From contig NZ_CP025980.1 of NCBI RefSeq assembly GCF_002900365.1, positions 62,001 to 126,000 on the forward strand: 64,000 nucleotides of DNA, given 5' to 3'. This DNA is from Escherichia marmotae. GTDB taxonomy: Bacteria > Pseudomonadota > Gammaproteobacteria > Enterobacterales > Enterobacteriaceae. The position numbers and the translations under genes are program-made. The notes below the pieces were generated by a model. That model was given only the letters and a program-made list of their open reading frames with translations, did no database searches and had not been told where the DNA came from. This document shows positions 17,399-27,300 of this stretch, in pieces. Within the stretch, counting starts at the first letter, position 1, and each line of letters starts with the position of its first letter.

Positions 17399-18877
17399 AT
17401 GAATATGAAAGTAAGCGATTTTAACATCGCCAGCAATATGACCGGTCGGATAAACATAGAAAAGAGCGAGGAAGGATATAAACTTATTTCATCACCATTC
17501 TCTCTAAAAGACTTATGCTTTAAAACATTGAGTAAAATCAATTCGAAGCTACATTCTAAGGAACTAGACTCAATGTTAAAAAATTATCATATTGATAATC
17601 AAAAGGCCGTATTACAATTCCTGAATGCTCTAGCAAAAGAAAAATCTTTTGAGAGTACTTTTTTCGCATACGAAGCAGCAAAAAGTAGATTACAACATTC
17701 TTTTACTGGAAAAGACATCAAAACAATGCTAAATGCGGCAGATCGTTTTCATGGCATTGGTACAGCGAAAAATCTTGAACGACATCTTGTATTACGGTGC
17801 TGGAATTATGAAGGAGCAGACCATTGGGGACATACGAGTGTCAGTGTAAAAAATAATATGAAGCCAGAACCTTCCCATATGTATCTCAGTTGGTACCCAC
17901 TCAATAACTCAACAAAAATAACATCTACATATTTTTCAAAAAGTCTTAGTATAAGCACAAACTCTTATAGGAAAGATAAATTAAATATGTTAAGCGACCG
18001 TACAGTTCAAAGGCTTAACGCAGGTGAAGAGTACAAAAAGTCAAATGAACATGAGATAGTAAAAACCGATATCAATAGAAAAGATGCTCTTTATCCAAGA
18101 GCGAATCAGAAAAAGGACATTGATCAAGCTTCTTGGGGAGTTAGTGCTAATAAGATATACATCCCATTACAAGGAGAAAATCAATCCAGGGACGGAGGCA
18201 CCGAATATAATTTATTTGGTCTTGATGAATCAAAACTTTCAAGTTTCATCTGTAAAAAAAGAGGTGGAGCTTTCAGAAGAACAGAACATTATAAACTTAT
18301 TAGCAAATCTCAAAACTGCGCCGGAATGGCGCTTGATGTTCTAAAAGCAGGGGATGCGGAAACCTATGTGCCTTTTCCAAAAATCAAACTAGTAGCAAAT
18401 CCTAATGATGCTTATAAATATGCATATAAAGTTATGGCTCGCATAGAAGAATTAAATAAAATCCATAAAGGCATTATAAAGAATGTCGATGAAAAAATTG
18501 ACATAATGACGATGATAAAACTTCGCCGTAGTTATTTAAATAGTTTCAACAAAGTTACTTCTTCTCATAAAATAAATAAATTTAACACATTGCTTGTTAT
18601 ACGAAATAAAGATAACATTGAAAATGCATCTTTGGATGATTACAATAAAATAATTAACTCATGCTTCGAATCATTAAAAAAGTTAGCTCCCCACAACTCA
18701 CATTCACGCATAAGTGAATTTAAGCCAACCATGACCGATACAAAAGAGCAACTCATTGAAAAATCAATAAAAATTATAGACTTTTACCAGTCTTTAAAAA
18801 ATAAAAACCAAGAGCTTTTATTTTATACCCACGATTTGCTATTAGTGAACAAAACTCTGCTAGATAAATCACGATAA
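17399..18877 (+). CDS. icsB: IcsB, T3SS effector fatty acyltransferase
   Basis: A 492-residue effector that in Shigella acylates lysines of host GTPases with long-chain fatty acids and helps bacteria avoid autophagy and escape vacuoles. The Rid/IcsB-type catalytic His145 (DHWGHTSV) and Cys307 (SQNCAGMALDV) are present. It is followed 19 bases later by its chaperone gene ipgA. A second in-frame ATG at 17405 is an alternative start; the ribosome site is poor for both. Length agrees with S. flexneri (494). Confidence 0.95.
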   Translation: MNMKVSDFNIASNMTGRINIEKSEEGYKLISSPFSLKDLCFKTLSKINSKLHSKELDSMLKNYHIDNQKAVLQFLNALAKEKSFESTFFAYEAAKSRLQHSFTGKDIKTMLNAADRFHGIGTAKNLERHLVLRCWNYEGADHWGHTSVSVKNNMKPEPSHMYLSWYPLNNSTKITSTYFSKSLSISTNSYRKDKLNMLSDRTVQRLNAGEEYKKSNEHEIVKTDINRKDALYPRANQKKDIDQASWGVSANKIYIPLQGENQSRDGGTEYNLFGLDESKLSSFICKKRGGAFRRTEHYKLISKSQNCAGMALDVLKAGDAETYVPFPKIKLVANPNDAYKYAYKVMARIEELNKIHKGIIKNVDEKIDIMTMIKLRRSYLNSFNKVTSSHKINKFNTLLVIRNKDNIENASLDDYNKIINSCFESLKKLAPHNSHSRISEFKPTMTDTKEQLIEKSIKIIDFYQSLKNKNQELLFYTHDLLLVNKTLLDKSR

Positions 18878-18896
18878 AAGCAGAAAGGATTATAAC

Positions 18897-19286
18897 ATGC
18901 ACCAAGATATTTATAGTAAACTTAAAGACACCATCGGAGCTGAACTTGAATTTAATGACCAAGGAAAAGCTTTCATTCTTCTCGAAGAGAATGTTCCAGT
19001 TTGTATAACAGATAGTAATGACTCTGTTTTTTTGACAGGTCTACTTAGTGATGATGATATTTTTGTAGATGGCTCTCAGACCCCTGAGTACATACTTAAA
19101 CTAAGCTATATATTAAACAGAGAGCACGGATGTAGCATAAGCTTAATCCCGGATAGTGATCAATGTGTTTTAACAAACAAGATCACAAAAAGCTATTTAT
19201 CGCCAGATGAATTTGTTGAACACCTTTATGACTTCTTGCGCTGCCTGGAAATTACGATAAACACCCTGAAATCAAAGCAGAATTAG
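18897..19286 (+). CDS. ipgA: IpgA, chaperone of IcsB
   Basis: A 129-residue small acidic protein directly after icsB, in the fixed place of the IcsB chaperone, which protects IcsB from degradation before secretion. AGAAAGGATT precedes the ATG. It has no membrane segment or signal peptide and shows the size and charge of class I chaperones. Confidence 0.92.
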   Translation: MHQDIYSKLKDTIGAELEFNDQGKAFILLEENVPVCITDSNDSVFLTGLLSDDDIFVDGSQTPEYILKLSYILNREHGCSISLIPDSDQCVLTNKITKSYLSPDEFVEHLYDFLRCLEITINTLKSKQN

Positions 19287-19302
19287 TATAAGTGAGATGA
19301 TT

Positions 19303-19929
19303 ATGCATATACCACCACAAATAACTTCGCAAGTCCTTAACATCAAGAACAATATATCATTAGATTCTACATCACTTAGTAAAGGACTATTTTTTAAAAA
19401 AATTATATCAGCCTTTAATTCAAATAAAAATAATATCTCCGCTACATCCACTCAGGCCACAGATATAAACAAAATTCGTAATAAAGTTATAGATAGAATT
19501 AAGGAGAATAATCAAGGAAGATATTTTTATTCATGGATGAGTCAAGAACGAACCAATTACATCTCATCGATGGTTAATAAATGTATAGATGAAATGGCCC
19601 TACAGAATAATATTGTATTATCTAAAGAAAATCGCAACAGTGTATTTGCAGCAATCGAAAGCAAGTTACCCGATACAAAACTCGATCAAAGAGCCTCCCA
19701 AACTTCGATCACCCATTCAGCACTTAATGAAATTGCTTCATCGGGACTTCAAAAAAAACTGTTAAAAAGATATAGTTGTAATATGAATGAATATAATGCT
19801 CAGATGAGGGATATATCAAATAAAGTTTCGCAATCCGTTTATGAGTCAATATTCCATGAATCGATAAAAGCATTAGATATTAATATAAAAGCGGAGGTAT
19901 TAAAAGCAGTCTATCGACAAATGCAATGA
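19303..19929 (+). CDS. ipgB1: IpgB1, WxxxE-type guanine exchange effector
   Basis: About 208 residues, an effector that acts as a nucleotide exchange factor for Rac1/Cdc42 and drives membrane ruffling. The signature WMSQE (WxxxE) lies near residues 78-82 and is followed by RTNYISSMVNKCIDEMA as in Shigella IpgB1. The frame also opens at ATG 19297; the second ATG at 19303 has the GTGAG ribosome site at proper distance. The first ~55 residues are diverged, as usual for secretion and chaperone-binding segments. Confidence 0.95.
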   Translation: MHIPPQITSQVLNIKNNISLDSTSLSKGLFFKKIISAFNSNKNNISATSTQATDINKIRNKVIDRIKENNQGRYFYSWMSQERTNYISSMVNKCIDEMALQNNIVLSKENRNSVFAAIESKLPDTKLDQRASQTSITHSALNEIASSGLQKKLLKRYSCNMNEYNAQMRDISNKVSQSVYESIFHESIKALDINIKAEVLKAVYRQMQ

Positions 19930-19999
19930 CATAGTTTTATCAATATATATGTTTGTTTCTTAAATAAAATACTCAGGTTAAATTTTCAAGGAAATTATT

Positions 20000-20467
20000 A
20001 TGTCACCAAATACCGCTAACAATGAGAACATCTCCACAGCTATACTGAACGCGATTAATGAAGGTGCAACATTAAAAGACATTAACGCCATACCTGATGA
20101 AATGATGGATGATCTATACTCTTATGCATATGATTTTTATAATAAAGGTAGAATAGAAGAAGCTGAAATATTCTTTCGCTTCTTGTGCATTTACGACTTT
20201 TACAATGTAAATTACATATTAGGCCTTGCGGCTATTTATCAAATAAAAGAACAATTCCAACAAGCAGCCGACCTATACGCAGTTGCTTTTGCATTGAGTA
20301 AAAATGACTATAGCCCAGTTTTTTATACTGGACAATGCTATCTTCGTCTGAAATCCCCATTAAAAGCTAAAGAGTGCTTCCAGCTTGTGCTTCAGCACAG
20401 TAATGATGAAAAACTAAAAGCCAAAGCGCAATCTTATCTTGACGCAATTCAGGATATTAAGGAATAA
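20000..20467 (+). CDS. ipgC: IpgC, translocator chaperone and MxiE co-activator
   Basis: A 155-residue tetratricopeptide-repeat chaperone that keeps IpaB and IpaC apart in the cytoplasm and, when freed by secretion, binds MxiE to activate late genes. The three TPR units are nearly identical to Shigella (DFYNKGRIEEAE; AAIYQIKEQFQQAADLYAVA). AAGGAAATT precedes the ATG. A 70-base gap separates it from ipgB1, a place where an internal promoter is possible. Confidence 0.97.
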   Translation: MSPNTANNENISTAILNAINEGATLKDINAIPDEMMDDLYSYAYDFYNKGRIEEAEIFFRFLCIYDFYNVNYILGLAAIYQIKEQFQQAADLYAVAFALSKNDYSPVFYTGQCYLRLKSPLKAKECFQLVLQHSNDEKLKAKAQSYLDAIQDIKE

Positions 20468-20472
20468 ATATC

Positions 20473-22209
20473 ATGAACAATATAAATCCAGCACAATCCA
20501 ACCTGCCTTTAGTAAATATACTGACATCAAAAAACATTACTGATCAGGCTATTCAGTCCGCCAATGAAGCAGCAAATAAACTTTTTGCTCTCAAAGTTGC
20601 CGATTTATCAGCTAATAGCAATCTATCTAATGCTCAGCGCTCTTCAGATCTTACTTACCCTGAGCTTACACGCCCTAAATCATTAAATCCAAGCTCACAA
20701 TTAACTTTATTAATTGGCAATCTTATACAAATATTAGGAGATAACTCTTTACATGCACTGGCACAAAAGATCAGCTCATGGCAGTCGCTACTTCAAGCCA
20801 GAGAGCAAAAAAACATTGAGTATTCTGATAAAATAAATTCTCTTCACAATGAAGTGGAAAAACTAATCGACGAATATGGCTCTAAGATTGACAGCCTAAA
20901 AAGCATTGAATCTCAGATTAAAGGACTAGACGCAAATCTTGAAAAACTAGAAAAACACATTGCCACTCTCGAAAAAAACTCTCCTGATTATAATAAAGCC
21001 ATACAGGAGAAACAAAAACTATTAGAGAAAAAAGAAGTCGCTCTCAAAGATAAAGAAAATCTTGAAAAGATTACCATACCTATTCACAACAACCTTACAA
21101 ATAAGGCGAACAAACTTGAAGCCGAAATTAATTCATTATCCAGCTTTACAAAAGAATCTACTGCCCAGCAATTATCTACACAACATAAATCGTTAACTGG
21201 TCTCGCCAGTGTTACTCAATTGATGGCGACATTTATTCAACTTGTTGGCAAAAATAATGAAGAATCACTAAAAAATGATTTAGCACTTTTCCAATCTCTC
21301 CAGGATGCAAGAAAAGTTGAAATGGAGAAAAAATCTGACGAATATGCAGCTGAAGTTCGTAAAGCAGAAGAATTAAACAAAGTAATGGGGTGTATTGGTA
21401 AAATTTTAGGAGCACTTCTCACAGTCGTTAGTGTTATTGCTGCTGCTTTTACCGGAGGTGCCTCTTTAGCAATTGCAGCGGTTGGTTTAGCACTCATGGC
21501 CGCAGATACAATTGTCCAGGCTGCTACTGGTACCTCCTTCATGGAACAAGCCTTAAATCCATTGATGAAAGGAATTCTGGAACCATTAATGAAATTCCTT
21601 TCTGATGCATTTACCAAAATGCTTGAGGGACTTGGTGTTGATTCCAAAACAGCACAAATGGTTGGCTCCATACTCGGCGCTATCGCCGGAGCTGCAGTAC
21701 TTGTTGCAGCAGTTGTCGTAGTCGCATTAGTGGGTAAACAGGCAGCAGCAAAACTTGCAGACAAGATTGGACAAATGATAGGTAAAACGATAAGCCAGCT
21801 TATTCCTAAATTCCTGAAGAACATGAGTTCACAACTTGATGACGTTGTCTCAAATGCAGTCACCAGGTTAAATAAATTCATGGGAACAACGGGTGATGAT
21901 GTTATTACTAAACAACTTGTATCAACTCGATTAAATCAGGTTGTAGTCATAGGTGAGGGAGTACAGACAACCACTCAGGCAGGAGGGAATATTGCTTCTG
22001 CAACGTTCCAATACAACGCAGCCAAAGATCTATCCGAACTGACATTATCAAAAAGTCAAGTAGAACAACTTTCAAAATATATGCGAGATGCAATTGAAAA
22101 GTTTGCACAACTGCAAGAGGTAATAGCAGAGTTATTAGCGTCAATGTCTGATTCTCAAACAGAAAAAACTGAAGTCGCACGAGCTATATTGAAACAAACT
22201 ACCGCTTGA
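20473..22209 (+). CDS. ipaB: IpaB, pore-forming translocator
   Basis: A 578-residue translocator that inserts with IpaC in the host membrane at the needle tip and also triggers macrophage death and vacuole lysis. A long coiled-coil (about 110-240) is followed by two hydrophobic regions (about 310-350 and 396-424, the latter Ala/Val-rich) and a C-terminal amphipathic segment. Length is within two residues of S. flexneri IpaB (580). It follows ipgC by 5 bases, with TAAGGAATAA as ribosome site. Confidence 0.97.
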   Translation: MNNINPAQSNLPLVNILTSKNITDQAIQSANEAANKLFALKVADLSANSNLSNAQRSSDLTYPELTRPKSLNPSSQLTLLIGNLIQILGDNSLHALAQKISSWQSLLQAREQKNIEYSDKINSLHNEVEKLIDEYGSKIDSLKSIESQIKGLDANLEKLEKHIATLEKNSPDYNKAIQEKQKLLEKKEVALKDKENLEKITIPIHNNLTNKANKLEAEINSLSSFTKESTAQQLSTQHKSLTGLASVTQLMATFIQLVGKNNEESLKNDLALFQSLQDARKVEMEKKSDEYAAEVRKAEELNKVMGCIGKILGALLTVVSVIAAAFTGGASLAIAAVGLALMAADTIVQAATGTSFMEQALNPLMKGILEPLMKFLSDAFTKMLEGLGVDSKTAQMVGSILGAIAGAAVLVAAVVVVALVGKQAAAKLADKIGQMIGKTISQLIPKFLKNMSSQLDDVVSNAVTRLNKFMGTTGDDVITKQLVSTRLNQVVVIGEGVQTTTQAGGNIASATFQYNAAKDLSELTLSKSQVEQLSKYMRDAIEKFAQLQEVIAELLASMSDSQTEKTEVARAILKQTTA

Positions 22210-22223
22210 TAGAGGTGAACATT

Positions 22224-23312
22224 ATGGAAATTCATAGCACTAACTTAAATAATATTGCGAAAACTCTTTCTGCTGAAGAGATTTTAAATAATCCAACAGT
22301 AAAGCCTTCTGCCGAAAATTATCAGCGCATGGCGGCACTTTTACCGCTTAATGTAGGAAATAGGCCTCTATTAACCACGCCATTGAATTTTGAACAACTG
22401 TCTAATTTCTCAAAACAAGTACAGGGTGATTCGGAGCTTATTTCTAAAGTCGCTGACAACAAATTGAAAGAACTTTCTGAAATGAGTAAGTCTATTGATT
22501 CAACCAAAACTCTGGATATTTCAAATCTTTCATCGAGTGCAGTAGCATTAATGGTTAATGCTACTGTTTTGCTGTCGGCTATGCGAATTGCAGAAACAAA
22601 ACTCAGTTCACAATTGTCCGTGATCTCATTCGAAGCAACAAAGTCTGCGGCACAAAATATTGTTAATCAAGGCACTGCAGTCTTGTCATCAAGCATTACC
22701 GGAGCAGTAATGCAGGTAGGTATCACAGGCATTGGCGCAAAAAAATCTCATTCGGGAATTAGCGAACAAAAAGGTGCAATTAAAAATAACCTGACAACAG
22801 TCCAAAATCTTGAAAAAGAATTAACCGGATCTAAGCTCAGCTTAAATAAACAAATTGACATTAGCATTAATCAATCAAATAAAACAGGCTCTAAACTTAT
22901 AGGCGATAATAAATTAACACCCGACAATCCTATTCTTTCTTCTGAGCATAAAGAATCATTGAGTTTTGCAGATAAGACACTTCAAGAGAAAATTAATATC
23001 CAAAGAAACTCCTATGATATAAATACACTTTCCGGTCAACAAAAACAAAACCTTGGCCGGGCTACTATGGAAAGCTCATCTCTTGCGGGCAATGTTTCCC
23101 AGGCAGGTGGACGTTATGCATCTGCCCTCGAAGAAGAAGAGCAAATGATCAACCAGGCAAGCAGCAAGCAGGCTGAAGACGCATCTCAGGTGTCCAAAGA
23201 AACGTCCCGGGCTACATCTGAATTAATAAATAAATTAATGCAGGTTATTGATAGCATTAATCAGTCACGAAACTCTGCAGCAAGTCAAATTGCTGGCAAC
23301 ATCCGGGCCTAA
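22224..23312 (+). CDS. ipaC: IpaC, translocator and actin-nucleating effector
   Basis: A 362-residue translocator partner of IpaB whose C-terminus recruits Src and promotes actin assembly during entry. One hydrophobic stretch lies near residues 95-120, the conserved GIGAKKSHSGIS block near 170, and the C-terminal SINQSRNSAASQIAGNIRA is kept. The ATG at 22224 with AGAGGTG at proper spacing is preferred to the frame opening at 22206, inside ipaB. The residues 25-60 and 210-250 differ most from Shigella, the parts exposed to antibodies. Confidence 0.96.
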   Translation: MEIHSTNLNNIAKTLSAEEILNNPTVKPSAENYQRMAALLPLNVGNRPLLTTPLNFEQLSNFSKQVQGDSELISKVADNKLKELSEMSKSIDSTKTLDISNLSSSAVALMVNATVLLSAMRIAETKLSSQLSVISFEATKSAAQNIVNQGTAVLSSSITGAVMQVGITGIGAKKSHSGISEQKGAIKNNLTTVQNLEKELTGSKLSLNKQIDISINQSNKTGSKLIGDNKLTPDNPILSSEHKESLSFADKTLQEKINIQRNSYDINTLSGQQKQNLGRATMESSSLAGNVSQAGGRYASALEEEEQMINQASSKQAEDASQVSKETSRATSELINKLMQVIDSINQSRNSAASQIAGNIRA

Positions 23313-23319
23313 AAATTCT

Positions 23320-23346
23320 AAAAGAGCCATTATATATGGCTCTTTT
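23320..23346 (+). terminator. Hairpin between ipaC and ipaD
   Basis: An 11-bp perfect stem (AAAAGAGCCAT / ATGGCTCTTTT) with a TATAT loop lies between the ipaC stop codon and the ipaD ribosome site. The T tract forms part of the stem, so it resembles a weak intrinsic terminator or an mRNA-processing/attenuation hairpin that would set the ratio of IpaC to IpaD. Confidence 0.55.
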
Positions 23347-23361
23347 AATGAGGAGATGAAT

Positions 23362-24357
23362 ATGAATATCACACCAACAAACAATATTACATTACTATCT
23401 TCATCTACTAATGATGGTAAAAATATTCCCAATGAGACATCTGCTTTAGAAGTACAATCAGTTTCTCAAAACAAATCAACAAGTTCACTCGAGATGCTTA
23501 GTGACACATTGAAAAACATCAGAAAGACTAATAAGTCTTTACAAGCAGAGTTAGCGCAAAAAACATTTAACAAATCATCTCTTTCTGAATTATCCTTACA
23601 TTCATCTCAAATTAGCATGGATGTAAATAAAGCTTCCCAGTTTCTAACTACTCTTTCCAAAACTGACCATCCAATTAATAATCAGGCAAGAGAAATTCTA
23701 CAGTCAGCCCCTAAAATGGCTAATATCAACAGCCAGGAAATGATTTCTCACAGAGAACTATGGCAAAACATCAGTGATTCTATAAATGATATTAACGACC
23801 AGTACTTAAAAGTATATGAATCTGCTGTTAGTACATATACCAGTATGTACCAAGAATTTAGTGATGTACTCTCAGATCTTGCCAGTAATATTTCACCAGG
23901 TAAAGATGGTAACAATGTAAAATTAGACTGGAGGAAAATAGTTTCTTCTTTAGAAACGATCAAAAACAATTATTCTAATAAACCCCTTTATCCGTCGTCA
24001 GGAACAGTTACTAAAGAACAAGCTGAAAAGTGGTCTGCTGAATTTGGACAAGGTGTTTCTACTGTAAAACAAAGTGGTAGCGGCTGGGTTGTGAATATAA
24101 ACATGACACCTATAGAGAAAATGATCCAAAGCTTGAATAATATCGGAGGCAATTCTAGTCCAGTTGAGATCGATAATGCAAAATATCAGGCATGGAACGC
24201 AGGTTTCTCCGCAGAAGATGAATCAATGAAAAATGGTCTTCAGACCTTAGTGCAAAAATATAGTAATGCCAACAGTATTTTTGATAACCTTGTAAAGGTG
24301 TTGAGTAGTACAATAAGCTCATGCACCGATACTGATAAAATGTTTCTACACTTCTGA
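23362..24357 (+). CDS. ipaD: IpaD, needle-tip protein
   Basis: A 331-residue tip protein that caps the needle, controls secretion and senses bile salts. A helical N-terminal self-chaperone part precedes the long central coiled coil; the C-terminal block NAKYQAWNAGFSAEDE and the end DTDKMFLHF are as in Shigella. The frame opens far upstream inside ipaC, but AGGAG at 23351-23355 fits the ATG at 23362 (spacing 6) and gives the family length (332). A start at 23356 would leave no spacing. Confidence 0.96.
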   Translation: MNITPTNNITLLSSSTNDGKNIPNETSALEVQSVSQNKSTSSLEMLSDTLKNIRKTNKSLQAELAQKTFNKSSLSELSLHSSQISMDVNKASQFLTTLSKTDHPINNQAREILQSAPKMANINSQEMISHRELWQNISDSINDINDQYLKVYESAVSTYTSMYQEFSDVLSDLASNISPGKDGNNVKLDWRKIVSSLETIKNNYSNKPLYPSSGTVTKEQAEKWSAEFGQGVSTVKQSGSGWVVNINMTPIEKMIQSLNNIGGNSSPVEIDNAKYQAWNAGFSAEDESMKNGLQTLVQKYSNANSIFDNLVKVLSSTISSCTDTDKMFLHF

Positions 24358-24365
24358 GGTGTTTT

Positions 24366-27300
24366 ATGCAAAGTATTAACAATACAACTCCTCTTTCATC
24401 ATTATTACCATCAAATACTTCTAATATTGAACATAGTGATTTAAAGAATAAAATATCAGATGTTACCTGTTCGACATCCTCTCCCAAAGAGACTATATCT
24501 GCATCTTTCAAAGAAAACTTTTCGACATCATTCAACAAAAAATCACTTGATTTTTTATTCTCATCATCTGGAAAAGAAGCTGCTTTAAGGGATATATTTC
24601 TTAACTCAAATAACACCTATGCTAAAAGTGAAATAACTGAGTTCTCAAACGTATTGTATTCACTGGTTCATCAAAATAATCTTCAGTTCGACAATGAGCC
24701 CGGATTACAAAAGATCGTCAATCAATATTCTGATTTAATTATTAAAGATAAATTATCAAAAGACTCTGTGTTTGGACCATGGTCAGCAAAGAATAAAAAG
24801 GCTCATGCATTAAGACAAAATATTGAGCATCGCCTAGCACAACTGGCACAAAAGCACACCTCTGGTGAAGCATTATCTCTTGGGCAAAAACTTCTTAACA
24901 CAGAAGTGTCTTCATTTATTAAAAATGATATTTTAGGCGAATTAAAATTAAATAACGATGTTCTATCCTCACTTAATTTAGATGATTTAATAGATTCTCA
25001 GGCAAAACTCGCTTTTGACAGTCTCAGAGAACATCGCAGAAGTACCATTGAAAACTCTGGTTTTGGAATTGGCAAACTTTCCCGAGACTTAAATACTGTT
25101 GCAATCCTTCCCGAGCTATTGAAGAAAGTTTTTACTGATATCGCTAATGATATCAAGGAACAACATCCAACCCCTTCTTCTCAAGAACCATCGGCATCTG
25201 CACCTGCTCCAGATGAACCTGACTCTGGGCTCAAGCATGATACAAACACGCCATCTCAGCCCGTAATCCATTATCATATAAACAATGATAATAGAACTTA
25301 CGACAACAGAGTCTTTGACAACAGAGTTTTTGACAATAGTTTCCATGAAGTTCCAACAAGCGAAACATCATCAAAACCATCTCAAGTAAATGATCCTTTA
25401 TATACAGGTGCCCATTCCAATGTACCGAGTACATTAGCAGACAAAGTTATATCGGTGCACCCACACTCAGTTTCTGACGCAACTCAAACCTTTTCAGATA
25501 ATCCAGAGTTAGATAGAAGTTCTCGTTCTGGTAAGGCCACCTCCGCGGCCCTGCAGAAACAGAACGCCGGCAATACGCCTTCCGCGAACTCCGCCACTAA
25601 TGCCGCGCCCGCCGGTAACGCTGCCGCCACCGCCCCTGACGCCCAGTCCGTCAATCCCGGCAATTCTTTCTTCCGCGGACGCTGGACCCTGAACGTCCAG
25701 GACTCTGCTAATTCCGCACCCCGCTCCTCCGGACCGGCATCCGGAAAGGAGAACGCCGCGGCTCCGGCATCACTCTCCGGCTCCCCGGACGGCAGCACGA
25801 ATGCCGCATCCACCACTAAAATGTCGGCAACCTCACCGGCCGGCAACAGCACAACGGCTTCCGGTGCCCTGCAGAAACAGACCGCCGGCAATACGCCTTC
25901 CGCGAACTCCGCCACTAATGCCGCGCCCGCCGGTAACGCTGCCGCCACCGCCCCTGACGCCCAGTCCGTCAATCCCGGCAATTCTTTCTTCCGCGGACGC
26001 TGGACCCTGAATGTCCAGGACTCTGCTAATTCCGCACCCCGCTCCTCCGGACCGGCATCCGGAAAGGAGAACGCCGCGGCTCCGGCATCACTCTCCGGCT
26101 CCCCGGACGGCAGCACGAATGCCGCATCCACCACTAAAATGTCGGCAACCTCACCGGCCGGCAACAGCACAACGGCTTCCGGTGCCCTGCAGAAACAGAC
26201 CGCCGGCAATACGCCTTCCGCGAACTCCGCCACTAATGCCGCGCCCGCCGGTAACGCTGCCGCCACCGCCCCTGACGCCCAGTCCGTCAATCCCGGCAAT
26301 TCTTTCTTCCGCGGACGCTGGACCCTGAATGTCCAGGACTCTGCTAATTCCGCACCCCGCTCCTCCGGACCGGCATCCGGAAAGGAGAACGCCGCGGCTC
26401 CGGCATCACTCTCCGGCTCCCCGGACGGCAGCACGAATGCCGCATCCACCACTAAAATGTCGGCAACCTCACCGGCCGGCAACAGCACAACGGCTTCCGG
26501 TGCCCTGCAGAAACAGACCGCCGGCAATACGCCTTCCGCGAACTCCGCCACTAATGCCGCGCCCGCCGGTAACGCTGCCGCCACCGCCCCTGACGCCCAG
26601 TCCGTCAATCCCGGCAATTCTTTCTTCCGCGGACGCTGGACCCTGAACGTCCAGGACTCTGCTAATTCCGCACCCCGCTCCTCCGGACCGGCATCCGGAA
26701 AGGAAAACGCCGCGGCTCCGGCATCACTCTCCGGCTCCCCGGACGGCAGCACGAATACCGCATCCACCGCTAAAATGTCGGCACCCTCACCGGCCGGCAA
26801 CAGCACAACGGCTTCCGGTGCCCTGCAGAAACAGACCGCCGGCAATACGCCTTCCGCGAACTCCGCCACTAATGCCGCGCCCGCCGGTAACGCTGCCGCC
26901 ACCGCCCCTGACGCCCAGTCCGTCAATCCCGGCAATTCTTTCTTCCGCGGACGCTGGACCCTGAACGTCCAGGACTCTGCTAATTCCGCACCCCGCTCCT
27001 CCGGACCGGCATCCGGAAAGGAAAACGCCGCGGCTCCGGCATCACTCTCCGGCTCCCCGGACGGCAGCACGAATACCGCATCCACCGCTAAAATGTCGGC
27101 ACCCTCACCGGCCGGCAACAGCACAACGGCTTCCGGTGCCCTGCAGAAACAGACCGCCGGCAATACGCCTTCCGCGAACTCCGCCACTAATGCCGCGCCC
27201 GCCGGTAACGCTGCCGCCACCGCCCCTGACGCCCAGTCCGTCAATCCCGGCAATTCTTTCTTCCGCGGACGCTGGACCCTGAATGTCCAGGACTCTGCTA

